Source: Yarrowia lipolytica
Taxonomy: Eukaryota; Ascomycota; Dipodascomycetes; Dipodascales
NCBI RefSeq assembly: GCF_001761485.1
Contig: NC_090773.1
Location: forward strand, 434,001-498,000
Direction of reading: 5' to 3'
DNA: 64,000 nucleotides
The translations under genes were made by a program, and so were the position numbers. Of this stretch, positions 56,150 through 64,000 are shown one piece after another (the stretch's first letter is position 1; each line of letters begins with the position of its first letter). The notes under the pieces are model-generated. The model saw nothing but the letters and a program-made list of their open reading frames with translations. It searched no databases and was not told where the DNA came from.

Positions 56150-57049
56150 GGTGTGTGGGGATACAAGTGTGTTGTTTCACAGATGTGAATGTGAGATGTT
56201 GTGGGATCATGCTTTTTTCACTGAAAAAGTTTATCAGGAGGAAGAGATATTGGGTATGGGAATAGAATGGGGGTATGGCGGAGATGAGGAGAAAATGGAT
56301 AATCGAATATTACTCAGTAACACTAGTTTAATGAGAAGCTCTTTTTTGGTTGTAGGAATTCCCCTTCAGATAGCCACAGTGCGCACCCTCCCCTCTTTCT
56401 ATAGGTTATGAGCGAAAACAACTATAAGTCATTGCTGGGAGATGTGTGGGAGGGTGATTCGGAGGTGGAGCATGATGTGTATGGAGAAGGAAAAAGATTC
56501 CGCGGATTTTTCGGGTGTATTATAACTGAAGAAACTATTATTGAATCAGTATATATCCCAAGATCCTTCTGTATATGGACAACTTGTACACATATCCGCA
56601 GTATGTGTGCCTGAACTTTGTATGGCTAACAAAAGATGTATACAGTCTTAAACGCTGTTGGAAGTAGATGAAAGTACCATCGGTCGGTATTTATGACATC
56701 TTCTTGTCAACAAAACTTCTACAATCTCTTTAACTTGTCTAATACCCCTACAACAGTGCTATCTAATGCTCTCATCCTACTAAGTTTTACACCAACTAAT
56801 ATCCAAAGTTAGTTGACTGGGAAATTACGCGATCAACAAAATGACTGTCTTTCTCTCGCCTTCAATATTCACCCTAGAGGTTTAAATTTTGAACCAGGCA
56901 CATCTGCGATACTTGAATCATATAATACGTCAAATTTGTGCAATAACACTCCATCTGACACCAGACCAAACACCCTTTGACCTTCCCCAGATTTTTTTAA
57001 ACTTCTCCATCCTGCAACTATTTTCTGATCTCAATATCACCATTCAACA
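56150..57049. other. Divergent promoter region, RSM25 and the PPR-like gene
   Basis: Spacer of 0.9 kb. A 68-codon ATG frame at 56408 (MSENNYKSLLGD) has no resemblance and is not called. The part before 57050 is C/A-rich, as in Yarrowia leaders. Confidence 0.55.
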
Positions 57050-58765
57050 ATGCACAAAAGGGCCGTTAGAACGGTGCTCCGAGCCAGTTCAGCTCGCGTG
57101 ACTCCCACCCGTGCTATTTCCACTCTCATGGAATCGAAAATCCGCCAACTCCGCCCGTTCGACGTACCTTCTGTGTCTCAATCTCAGCCACCCCCACGCA
57201 AGGGGCGCAACACTGATCCAGAGAGTCTTAACTACTACGAGACCCGCCAGCTGCGGTACATGGTGCCACGGAAGCGTATCAACAAATCTGTCTACGCCTC
57301 CATCACCAAGGCGCTCTATTCGAAAGAAATCAACATCGACGACATCTACAACCTGTATCTGAACCTGCCCACACCCAGACCGCTTCATCTGCAACATGCT
57401 GAGTTGGAACAACTGCTGGATCTGATCATATCGCCGGCTCTGCGTGATAAACACACCATCAAGCGGTTGTTGACTATCAGTGAAGACATGCGCGAATGTA
57501 AAATCCCGTTATCTATCAAGGAAGTCAACACCTTGGTGTACCTCGTGCTGAGAGACAAAAACTGGCAGACTCAATACAACCCGGCAAAGCCAGCGCCCCC
57601 GAGTTCGGCAGACATGGAATACATGATGCAGCTGCTCTCAGGAAACGTCGAATGGCCTGTTTCTACCTTCAATATCGCCTTGGTGATTTGCAAGGGAGAT
57701 AATAAGGCATTTCAGGAGCTGCTGGACAAAATGGAGCAAAAGGGAGTGCAATGGGACGCCACTACAGTACAGACAGTGTTCAGACAGCGACTAAGGGCTG
57801 GTGAGGACACTCTGGAGACCTTCTACAGTCTTTATTCAGGCAGAGACACGGGACCCCAAGATGTCAACATTCTGATATGGGGGTTACTGCGAAGTGGTGA
57901 AGGAGGATACGACAAGGCTGTGGCTGTGATTTCGCATCTTGCCCAGTTCTCCACCAGCGAGATCAACAATGCTGTTCGTCAGAACAAGAGTGCTTTCAAA
58001 GCTGCGAAGTTCGAGAGGAAGACGGCCCGGAAGAAGAATGCCAAGACTACCACATACAAGCACATGAGCTCTATAGGTGACATTCCTCCGACAACCATGA
58101 CTCCCGAAACGTTTTCCATGCTCCTCCATCACCACAAATCCTTCTCAGAGTGCACCAGAGTGCTCAAAATGGCCCAGATGTACTTTGGAGAAGTGCCCAC
58201 AATGTGTCTCCAAGACATGTACCAAGGGTTTGAGAAGCATGAGACGTGGACGGGCGATGATCTCATTTATCTGACCGAGTACGTGCTTAAAACGAAGCCT
58301 GACAATGCCATTTTCACTCTAGAGCTATTCATGGCGGCTCTGAAGGCGTACAAGGCGACCGGGGTGATCGATGCTCGAGGAGGAACTGCGTTGATTTCCG
58401 AGGCCAACTGCCTGGAGGCCGTGCGACTGGCAAGGACGGACGAGGAGAAGCAGGCGTACATTTTTATTTATTTTAGACGGTTGCATGTTCAAAAACACCA
58501 GGGGCTTGGAGGCGGAGAGCTGAAGCCGCCCATCAGCATGGTCCAGGAGTGGATGGACGTGTTTCTGGACAAGTCGCGGTATGCCAGAGAGATGGCTGCT
58601 CCTAAGGAGATGCAGGAGGAGAAGGTGGAACAGCCTACACGGACAGCATGGTCGAAACTGGAGGAAGCGGACTTTTACATTGAAGCTGAGATGGAAACTA
58701 GGGTTGAGGAGGACCTTCAAATTGGAGATGAGTCTACCAAGGACGCAAATGAATCGACAAAATAA
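57050..58765 (+). CDS. Mitochondrial PPR-like protein
   Basis: The 571-residue protein begins with a strong mitochondrial presequence (MHKRAVRTVLRASSARVTPTRAISTL, no acidic residue) and continues as an all-helical protein with degenerate 35-residue units, for example STFNIALVICKGDNKAFQELLDKMEQKGVQWDATTVQTVFRQRLRAG. That unit has the PPR layout of two helices followed by a 'KG..WDATT' turn. Fungal PPR proteins of this kind stabilise or process single mitochondrial mRNAs or serve the mitoribosome. I cannot assign it to a specific family such as Rmd9, Pet309 or Aep. The C-terminal 60 residues are Glu-rich and probably disordered. Confidence 0.75.
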   Translation: MHKRAVRTVLRASSARVTPTRAISTLMESKIRQLRPFDVPSVSQSQPPPRKGRNTDPESLNYYETRQLRYMVPRKRINKSVYASITKALYSKEINIDDIYNLYLNLPTPRPLHLQHAELEQLLDLIISPALRDKHTIKRLLTISEDMRECKIPLSIKEVNTLVYLVLRDKNWQTQYNPAKPAPPSSADMEYMMQLLSGNVEWPVSTFNIALVICKGDNKAFQELLDKMEQKGVQWDATTVQTVFRQRLRAGEDTLETFYSLYSGRDTGPQDVNILIWGLLRSGEGGYDKAVAVISHLAQFSTSEINNAVRQNKSAFKAAKFERKTARKKNAKTTTYKHMSSIGDIPPTTMTPETFSMLLHHHKSFSECTRVLKMAQMYFGEVPTMCLQDMYQGFEKHETWTGDDLIYLTEYVLKTKPDNAIFTLELFMAALKAYKATGVIDARGGTALISEANCLEAVRLARTDEEKQAYIFIYFRRLHVQKHQGLGGGELKPPISMVQEWMDVFLDKSRYAREMAAPKEMQEEKVEQPTRTAWSKLEEADFYIEAEMETRVEEDLQIGDESTKDANESTK

Positions 58766-59643
58766 AAGGCCTTGTAGACGACTGTCAAATCGATGAGGAA
58801 CTTCTTGAAAGGGGACGTCAGGAGGCGAGTGAAACTGGACGAGAAGAACCCCCAACATGAAGGGAGGAAAGCAGGCCCCAAGTGATGACAAAAATACTTT
58901 TATATCGGAAAGGTCCGATGACAATAGATTGCATTTTTTACTTCTCTGGAGGAGGGGAGTAGATGGAAAGATGAACGCGCGTGTGTGTATATGTAAACAT
59001 GTGAATGGGGGTAGCAACATCAAACCAGTTCCACATTTGTAAGGTTTTTCTAAATTGCAATTTGTTTGTTAAGCCAAACGCTTTTTTGAGAAATTGACTG
59101 GACTTAGATATATGAAACTACCCGTACTTATACGAGTCCACACAGTATGTGCTTGTAGAATAGTATGTACCGAACGATGTGGATACCCAATACTCCATCC
59201 TTGGGATCTTCATTGTACAGTTGTCTGCTCGTTTTTTACTTGGCAACTCTTAACCACTAGTTAACTATTGATGGAGTAAACTTGAAGATATTAGTGGAAA
59301 ACATAGATTTACAATCCTCGTTTTCTTCACCAATAATTGTCTAATCCTTTATATAACTACTCTCATCTACTTGTAAATGATTATTATTCCTCTCACCATT
59401 AAATCGAGGCCCCCTCTCCTCCATTGCCCCTTTTACTCGCAGTCTTAACCATCATTCAACTTCTGGCGCATGCACAACAACTACAGTATGTACAATACGT
59501 ACATTCATTTCAAAGGTTATTCTTTCACGGCAAAGTTATAATTAAATGAATGTATATGCAAAAAAATACAACTAACTTCAACACCTACATCACCACTTAC
59601 ATCAACTCCCTTCACAACCAAGTAGTCCTCCAACTCGGCTAAA
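58766..59643. other. Intergenic before KSH1
   Basis: AT-rich spacer; the part next to the KSH1 start is C/A/T-rich and likely leader. No other gene was seen. Confidence 0.6.
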
Positions 59644-60420
59644 ATGGTGAGTATCGCGCCGCAACAAACGCTACTAGGATTTCTGGTGCACAACTAACAC
59701 AGTCCGCACTTTTCAACTTCCAATCTCTACTGCTGGTCATCCTGCTCTTCATCTGCACCTCGTCATACGTCCATGCCACTTTTCCCGCCATTATGGACCG
59801 GAACAAGACTGGGTGAGTACCAAGTCACGTGACAGACACCAGCCTGTTGCGTGGGCCGCGTGATCCAGTCACGTGGTCCTAACATCTGCGACACGACACA
59901 TCTCCAACGACTCGGTAAGACAAACGGCTGTGTTCCCAGTGTCACGTTCCACACGTCGATAGCAACATAAGTGACCTGGCACCCAATTCTTCCACGTGAT
60001 TCTCCTTCAACAAAAGAGCGAGCTATCTGCACACCTGAACTTGGAGTTGATTCTCTTATGGCAAGCAACAGCAGCTAGATCATACTGTGCTGTGATCTTC
60101 ATAGTAGGGTGAGCTGGAGTTGTAGTGAAAAAAGGGGCCATATGGTGTTCCACATTCTGCTTCGTATGGCTGCTAACTGCTCCCACAAGCTCCACTTACA
60201 GCTGTCCCACACGTTCTATATTACTCACTGCTTGCCTACCAGCTGCGTTCATGTCCATCCGTGTCCGTTGGTGATGTTTCGCACCATTCACTTCCATCCA
60301 CCCCCGTACTAACACAGACCCCTCGGCATCTTCTGGAAAGCAGCCCGAATTGGCGAACGACTCAGTCCGTACGTGTCCCTGTGCTGCATCGCCATGGCCG
60401 TCAGCAAGTTGATTGAGTAG
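59644..60420 (+). CDS. KSH1: Kish-type small Golgi membrane protein, three exons
   Basis: Exon 1 is just the start codon (59644-59646). Exon 2 is 59703-59812 and exon 3 is 60318-60420. Introns of 56 and 505 bases run from GTGAGTAT to CTAACACAG and from GTGAGTAC to CTAACACAG. The 71-residue product [17 protein letters not shown] ... [33 protein letters not shown] aligns along its whole length with human TMEM167A (kish), which acts early in the secretory pathway. It has an N-terminal signal-anchor-like helix and a second hydrophobic helix near the C-terminus. The gene is invisible to simple ORF finding because its exons are so short. Confidence 0.95.
59813..60317 (+). other. Long intron 2 of KSH1 with several CACGTG sites
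   Basis: The 505-base intron contains three CACGTG-type sites: TCACGTGAC near 59824, TCACGTGGT near 59870 and CCACGTGATT near 59994. No snoRNA box pair or hosted ORF was convincing. Confidence 0.6.
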
Positions 60421-60925
60421 TCAGCAACTTACAACTAACATCCATCGACAGATGGCAAAATAGAGAAATAAGCAATGGTGGATATATAGAAATGAGACTT
60501 TTTAAAAAGCAGTGGTTATCTGTTAGAGAAGAGGCTTTGTTTGTGGTGTGCAAATGGACAGGCAGGACCTTTTTTCTGAGAAGAACGGATACGAGGAGTT
60601 GAGAGTACCTTAACTACAAGTAGATCATACGAGAAGAACATGATAGTTGCATTCTTATATCAAACGGATCGTGTCTACAACCCATGAGTGCTATACCGAA
60701 AAGTCTCATGTTTAGCCGTGTGTGAAACGAAGGACATATAAATACAGTAGCTCTCTCACAAGTTACAGTGGGTACACGCATGATCTCGACCAGTTGTATC
60801 TTTATTAGTGTCTATATATGTGGTCTTAAAAGAGATTGTAGAGAGTGAGCTACCCGGGAAAGAAATGAGTGAGATCAGAATCCGTCATTAGGTGTATAAG
60901 CAGCTTCGGTCTGGGAGTTATGTGT
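60421..60925. other. Convergent intergenic stretch
   Basis: Spacer between the KSH1 and UTP25 stop codons with TATATA-rich 3' end signals. No gene was seen. Confidence 0.6.
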
Positions 60926-62851
60926 TTAATAAAACTCATAACTGCTCTCTCCGCTCTTTGCCATTGTCTTCACTCTCTTCGTTCCCACAATTCTCTCCAA
61001 GGCCAACAGGTCGTAAATGGTAAACAGGGCTCTGCACTTTGCCATAGACTGCTCGAGCGTTCCCTCATCGACCGAGTGGGTCAGAAACAGCAGTAGCTCT
61101 CTGTAAAAGGCCGGGTTCTCAGGGAGTTTATAGATAACTACCGACTTGACTCCCTTGACAAAGTATCGTCGGTAGTGATGGAGACGTCCCGTGTACAGCA
61201 GAATCTTTTCTCGGCCGTCTCGGAAGAGCGTTCGGTGTCGTTTGACCTCGGTGATGGAAGAATATTCACTGATGGCACCAAAAGAAATGTTCTTCTCGTC
61301 CATGTAGTTTCTGAGACGCACAAGTTCGACGTAGGTGGGCACGTAGATGAGAGTTCCGGAGTAGTCTCCCGAGCGAATCATACCCTCAAGCGTGATTTGC
61401 ACAAAGGCCTTGAATCGGGCATCGATTTCATCGGACACAGACAGAGCCTTGAACCGGGTGAAAATCTGGCGGATCTTCATGCCTGCCACTGCTAGCTCTC
61501 CGTTGTAGATTGGAGTGATCTTGGTCTTGCCCGCAAAGTTGACTGTGTTGGAAAAGACAGAGTTGATGGTTGGAGTGACAAACTGGCAGGCGACAATGGT
61601 CTGTCGGAAGTGCTTGGCTAGTCCGTCAAGATAGAAGCTCTTGACTCGGCTAAAATCACAGCCATGAGATTCGTTGGGTAGCAAGTTAGTCTGGCCCAGC
61701 ACCGTCAACACATTGTCCCAGCTCTGCATCTCCATGTGGTTGGTTTCATGCAAGTAGGCGATCTCGATGGACGACAGGAAATCAAACTCCCGCTTGGAGT
61801 CACCCTCACTGCCCACAAGCGTTTTGAGACCCAGAGGAGACGCAAATACTATGTCAGCCTGGTAAAAGTACGAGTAGTACCGGATGCTCTTGTTTCGTAG
61901 CTTGACGCCCAGACAGAACATGTCGTCAGTGTTGCCCTTGAAGGCCTTCTGGAAGTCCTCGGGCTTGGTGTCGAGCACAGCGCCAGCCTCGTGGAACGCC
62001 TTGTTAAACCGCGCCTTGTTATCTTCTCTATCGACTCCTGAAGCGCCAACCAGTAGTTGCATGAACTCGAAACAGGCGTTCTTTGTGGGCACTAGCACCA
62101 GCACTCGTGGCTTTGTGTATCCCTGATCCCGGAACTCAACGTCGTGGATTCCCTCCTCGGCGTTTCGTTTCAAAATACGTGTGTTGTATGCCACCTCTTC
62201 AGCCGTTCGAACAACATGCTGAGCAATATGCATGGCCACTAGCCGCGAAAACTCCTCGGTATCACTGAGACTCGAGGTGGCGTAGCACAGATCCCGGTAG
62301 GCCATGAGTGAAGGGTAAATGGCCTTTTGTACCGACGTCAGAGACCCGTTGAGCTGCTTGAAGCCATCCTTGATCCGGGGCCGAACTGTGTACTTGCTAA
62401 ACTCGGTTTTTTGGGCTTCGGAAAAGTCCAACAGCTCGTCGGCATCCTCCAGATTTGTGTATGTGATTCGAACGGGCTGGCTACCAATCTTGGTCTTCTC
62501 CGACGAGGTTTTCCACTCCTCAGACTTGATGACAGAAACGTACTTGGCTTCCTCAGCCTCGAAATGCAGTTTGTATGGATCGTATTTGTCGGTCTCGGAA
62601 TCATCTTCAGCGTCCTCCTCGGCGTCATCAGCATCCTCTTCTTCCTCTTGCTCCTCGTCGACCTCCTCTTCTTCCTCTCCAGCACCTTCAATATCGTCCT
62701 CCTCCAGCTCCTGCTCCACCGGCTCCTCTTCCTCAACCCGTTTTTCAGCCTTTTTGACATTGTCGCCCATCAGCACCATCAGGGCGTTGTACGACCCCGA
62801 TGTGTCGACCTGCTGGCGCTTGGGTTTGGTCACTTTGTGAGATCGAGCCAT
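60926..62851 (-). CDS. UTP25: U3 snoRNP-associated protein Utp25
   Basis: The 641-residue nucleolar protein is part of the SSU processome that matures 18S rRNA. After a basic N-terminus (MARSHKVTKPKRQQ) comes a very acidic stretch at about residues 40-88, then the Utp25 domain: FKQLNGSLTSVQKAIYPSLMAYRDLCY, RVLVLVPTKNACFEFMQLL, IVFASPLGLKTLVGSEGD and IEIAYLHETNHMEMQSWDN. These sit where helicase motifs would be, but the ATPase residues are replaced, as known for Utp25. The end matches the family (AFYRELLLFL, ALERIVGTKRVKTM). I chose MARSHK at 62851; the upstream frame is unconserved. Confidence 0.93.
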   Translation of the reverse strand: MARSHKVTKPKRQQVDTSGSYNALMVLMGDNVKKAEKRVEEEEPVEQELEEDDIEGAGEEEEEVDEEQEEEEDADDAEEDAEDDSETDKYDPYKLHFEAEEAKYVSVIKSEEWKTSSEKTKIGSQPVRITYTNLEDADELLDFSEAQKTEFSKYTVRPRIKDGFKQLNGSLTSVQKAIYPSLMAYRDLCYATSSLSDTEEFSRLVAMHIAQHVVRTAEEVAYNTRILKRNAEEGIHDVEFRDQGYTKPRVLVLVPTKNACFEFMQLLVGASGVDREDNKARFNKAFHEAGAVLDTKPEDFQKAFKGNTDDMFCLGVKLRNKSIRYYSYFYQADIVFASPLGLKTLVGSEGDSKREFDFLSSIEIAYLHETNHMEMQSWDNVLTVLGQTNLLPNESHGCDFSRVKSFYLDGLAKHFRQTIVACQFVTPTINSVFSNTVNFAGKTKITPIYNGELAVAGMKIRQIFTRFKALSVSDEIDARFKAFVQITLEGMIRSGDYSGTLIYVPTYVELVRLRNYMDEKNISFGAISEYSSITEVKRHRTLFRDGREKILLYTGRLHHYRRYFVKGVKSVVIYKLPENPAFYRELLLFLTHSVDEGTLEQSMAKCRALFTIYDLLALERIVGTKRVKTMAKSGESSYEFY

Positions 62852-63896
62852 TCTTGCGTGTATGAGTAAGATATTCTGATCCTCAGATATTTTTCCCACT
62901 GCATATTCCAGAAGCCTAAAATATTTTTTTATCAACATGCGTAAATGAACGCAACCAGGATTCGAACGGAGACTCGGCGAAAGACACGACGGAGGCTGTC
63001 CCTCAGAGGGAGCAGCATCAGCCAGACACTACTTGTACTTGTATGTACGTACGTATACCCGTATCGCACCCCCTTCTGCTGTACCCATAGATCTCATCTG
63101 GGTCCAGACTAAGGGTAATAATAACGATGTTACCCCGCTTCTAGCGCACCGTTAAATGAGCCGATCATCTGGCACCACAATAATTTCGGCTCCTCAAACA
63201 ATCACAAGCCCCCTTGTACTCGTGTGAGTACAGTACCAGCACATTCTGAACCTGCACCCTGTCCCCGCTGTATGGAGATGCACATAAAATTAACTGTGTC
63301 TCAGCCCGAGCCCTGACTAAAATAAAGAGACCCGAGCGTCCATATAAGAGGAGAAAGGGCAGTCTCCGAGGTAGTTAGGCTGAAAAGAGATCTTATTGGA
63401 AGACAATTCGACTCAATCGTCCCACTTAACGTGTCCTGACAACAACAGCACACCACTACTTCCGTGGTATCTCTACCACCCGAGCTGACTAAAAATAAAG
63501 CTTATCTCAATACGGTTGGGTGTGCAAATTTGGAATTTGGATTATTGTGCCAGGGCTTGCCATACGCGTCAGCTCAATCACAGACTACAAGTAGTGTTAG
63601 ACAGACACCCGAGCGAGAGATTAGCCGAGCGCAAAACAAAAGCCGGTTGAAGCGAAACCAAAGCAATCGGAAACCTGGCAACTCCCTACAATCTGACACA
63701 AAACGACCCATCACATTGCCTCGCCCGCGACCTGATACCTCGGCTGTAGTGATAGAAGCGACACAGTGAGACGATAGACACAGACGGTGATAGACGACAG
63801 CTCCACGGCTCAACCCGAAACAAGACAATTGGTGAACACAAACACAAACACGCCAATCACACAAACTCCAGAACCCCGTTCTGTTCTCTTTTCCCT
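62852..63896. other. Divergent promoter region, UTP25 and the last gene
   Basis: About 1 kb with a GTAC run near 63040-63055 and a C/A-rich leader before 63897. The GATTCGAAC near 62950 resembles a T arm on the reverse strand but has no matching tRNA body. Confidence 0.55.
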
Positions 63897-64000
63897 ATGA
63901 TCACAATACTAACGCTGTTTCGAGCAGCATACTCGCTGATCCACCTGACGCTGGTGATGATCACAATCCCACTGTCGTTTGACATTGGGGGGCGGTTTTG
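63897..64000 (+). CDS. ICE2: Start of an ICE2-like ER membrane protein (cut by window end)
   Basis: An ATG in a C/A/T-rich leader opens a frame that runs off the window after 34 codons: a hydrophobic helix AYSLIHLTLVMITIPLSFDIGG. The order of a membrane helix followed by IPLSFDIGG resembles the start of yeast Ice2 (LLFTLLSIPISFKVGG), an ER membrane protein involved in cortical ER inheritance and lipid-store use. The overlap is too short for certainty; other polytopic proteins remain possible. Confidence 0.5.
   Translation, partial: MITILTLFRAAYSLIHLTLVMITIPLSFDIGGRF

Noticed and set aside
56408-56614. 68-codon ATG frame MSENNYKSLLGD
   Set aside because: No resemblance, no conserved features, and a 16-base match (AGGTTATGAGCGAAAA) to 1178-1195 is near chance expectation for a window this size.
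62940-63000. Possible reverse-strand tRNA suggested by GATTCGAAC
   Set aside because: The flanking bases do not form a T stem, and no acceptor or anticodon arm can be drawn around it.
1-64000. Mobile elements, retroelement ends, CRISPR arrays, dispersed 5S rRNA genes
   Set aside because: I looked for reverse transcriptase or transposase-like frames, paired terminal repeats, regular spacer arrays and the conserved 5S core words on both strands and found none.

Overview
This window looks like nuclear chromosomal DNA of the oleaginous yeast Yarrowia lipolytica or a very close relative. Three things point there. The 358-residue secreted SurE-type acid phosphatase at 1885-2961 matches my memory of the Y. 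lipolytica PHO2 product. The introns have the Yarrowia form: GTGAGT at the 5' end and a branch site CTAAC lying directly against the 3' CAG (CTAACACAG, CTAACCCAG, CTAACTCAG). Introns also crowd the extreme 5' ends of genes. Protein identities were assigned from remembered family sequences and motifs; no database was searched.

Layout. 1-3.3 kb: a possible end of an upstream gene, a structured non-coding stretch, an intron-bearing tRNA-Leu and the PHO2-type phosphatase. 3.3-5.7 kb: a gene-poor stretch with simple repeats. 5.7-13 kb: PSD2 (phosphatidylserine decarboxylase with C2 domains, reverse strand, spliced), a tiny spliced CENP-W-like kinetochore gene, and BCS1. 13-19 kb: UBP2, a decayed glycosyltransferase-like gene, and VPS74. 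21-26 kb: a mitochondrial hotdog thioesterase, MSM1, and a CDK-site-rich protein of unknown function. 26-37.5 kb: SWC3, a spliced GAF-domain gene, and RPB2 (7-base first exon). 38.5-44.2 kb: a GPI-type cell-wall protein with two matched 8-cysteine modules, a 2.9 kb gene desert, and RPN10 (spliced). 45-54.7 kb: a spliced borealin/Nbl1-like gene, a tandem tRNA-Lys/tRNA-Glu pair (both with introns), and four-exon TEL1. 55-64 kb: RSM25, a PPR-like mitochondrial protein, three-exon KSH1, UTP25, and the start of an ICE2-like gene cut by the window end.

There is no operon logic, as expected for a eukaryote. Functions are mixed: chromatin and transcription (SWC3, RPB2), chromosome segregation and damage signalling (CENP-W-like, borealin-like, TEL1), mitochondria (BCS1, MSM1, RSM25, PPR, thioesterase), secretion and lipids (VPS74, KSH1, PSD2, ICE2-like), proteolysis (UBP2, RPN10) and cell surface (PHO2, wall protein). 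Eight genes carry eleven spliceosomal introns that I could place by splice signals plus preserved reading frame. Several change the N-terminus or are the only way to see the gene. I saw no transposon, retroelement, CRISPR array or obviously foreign gene cluster.
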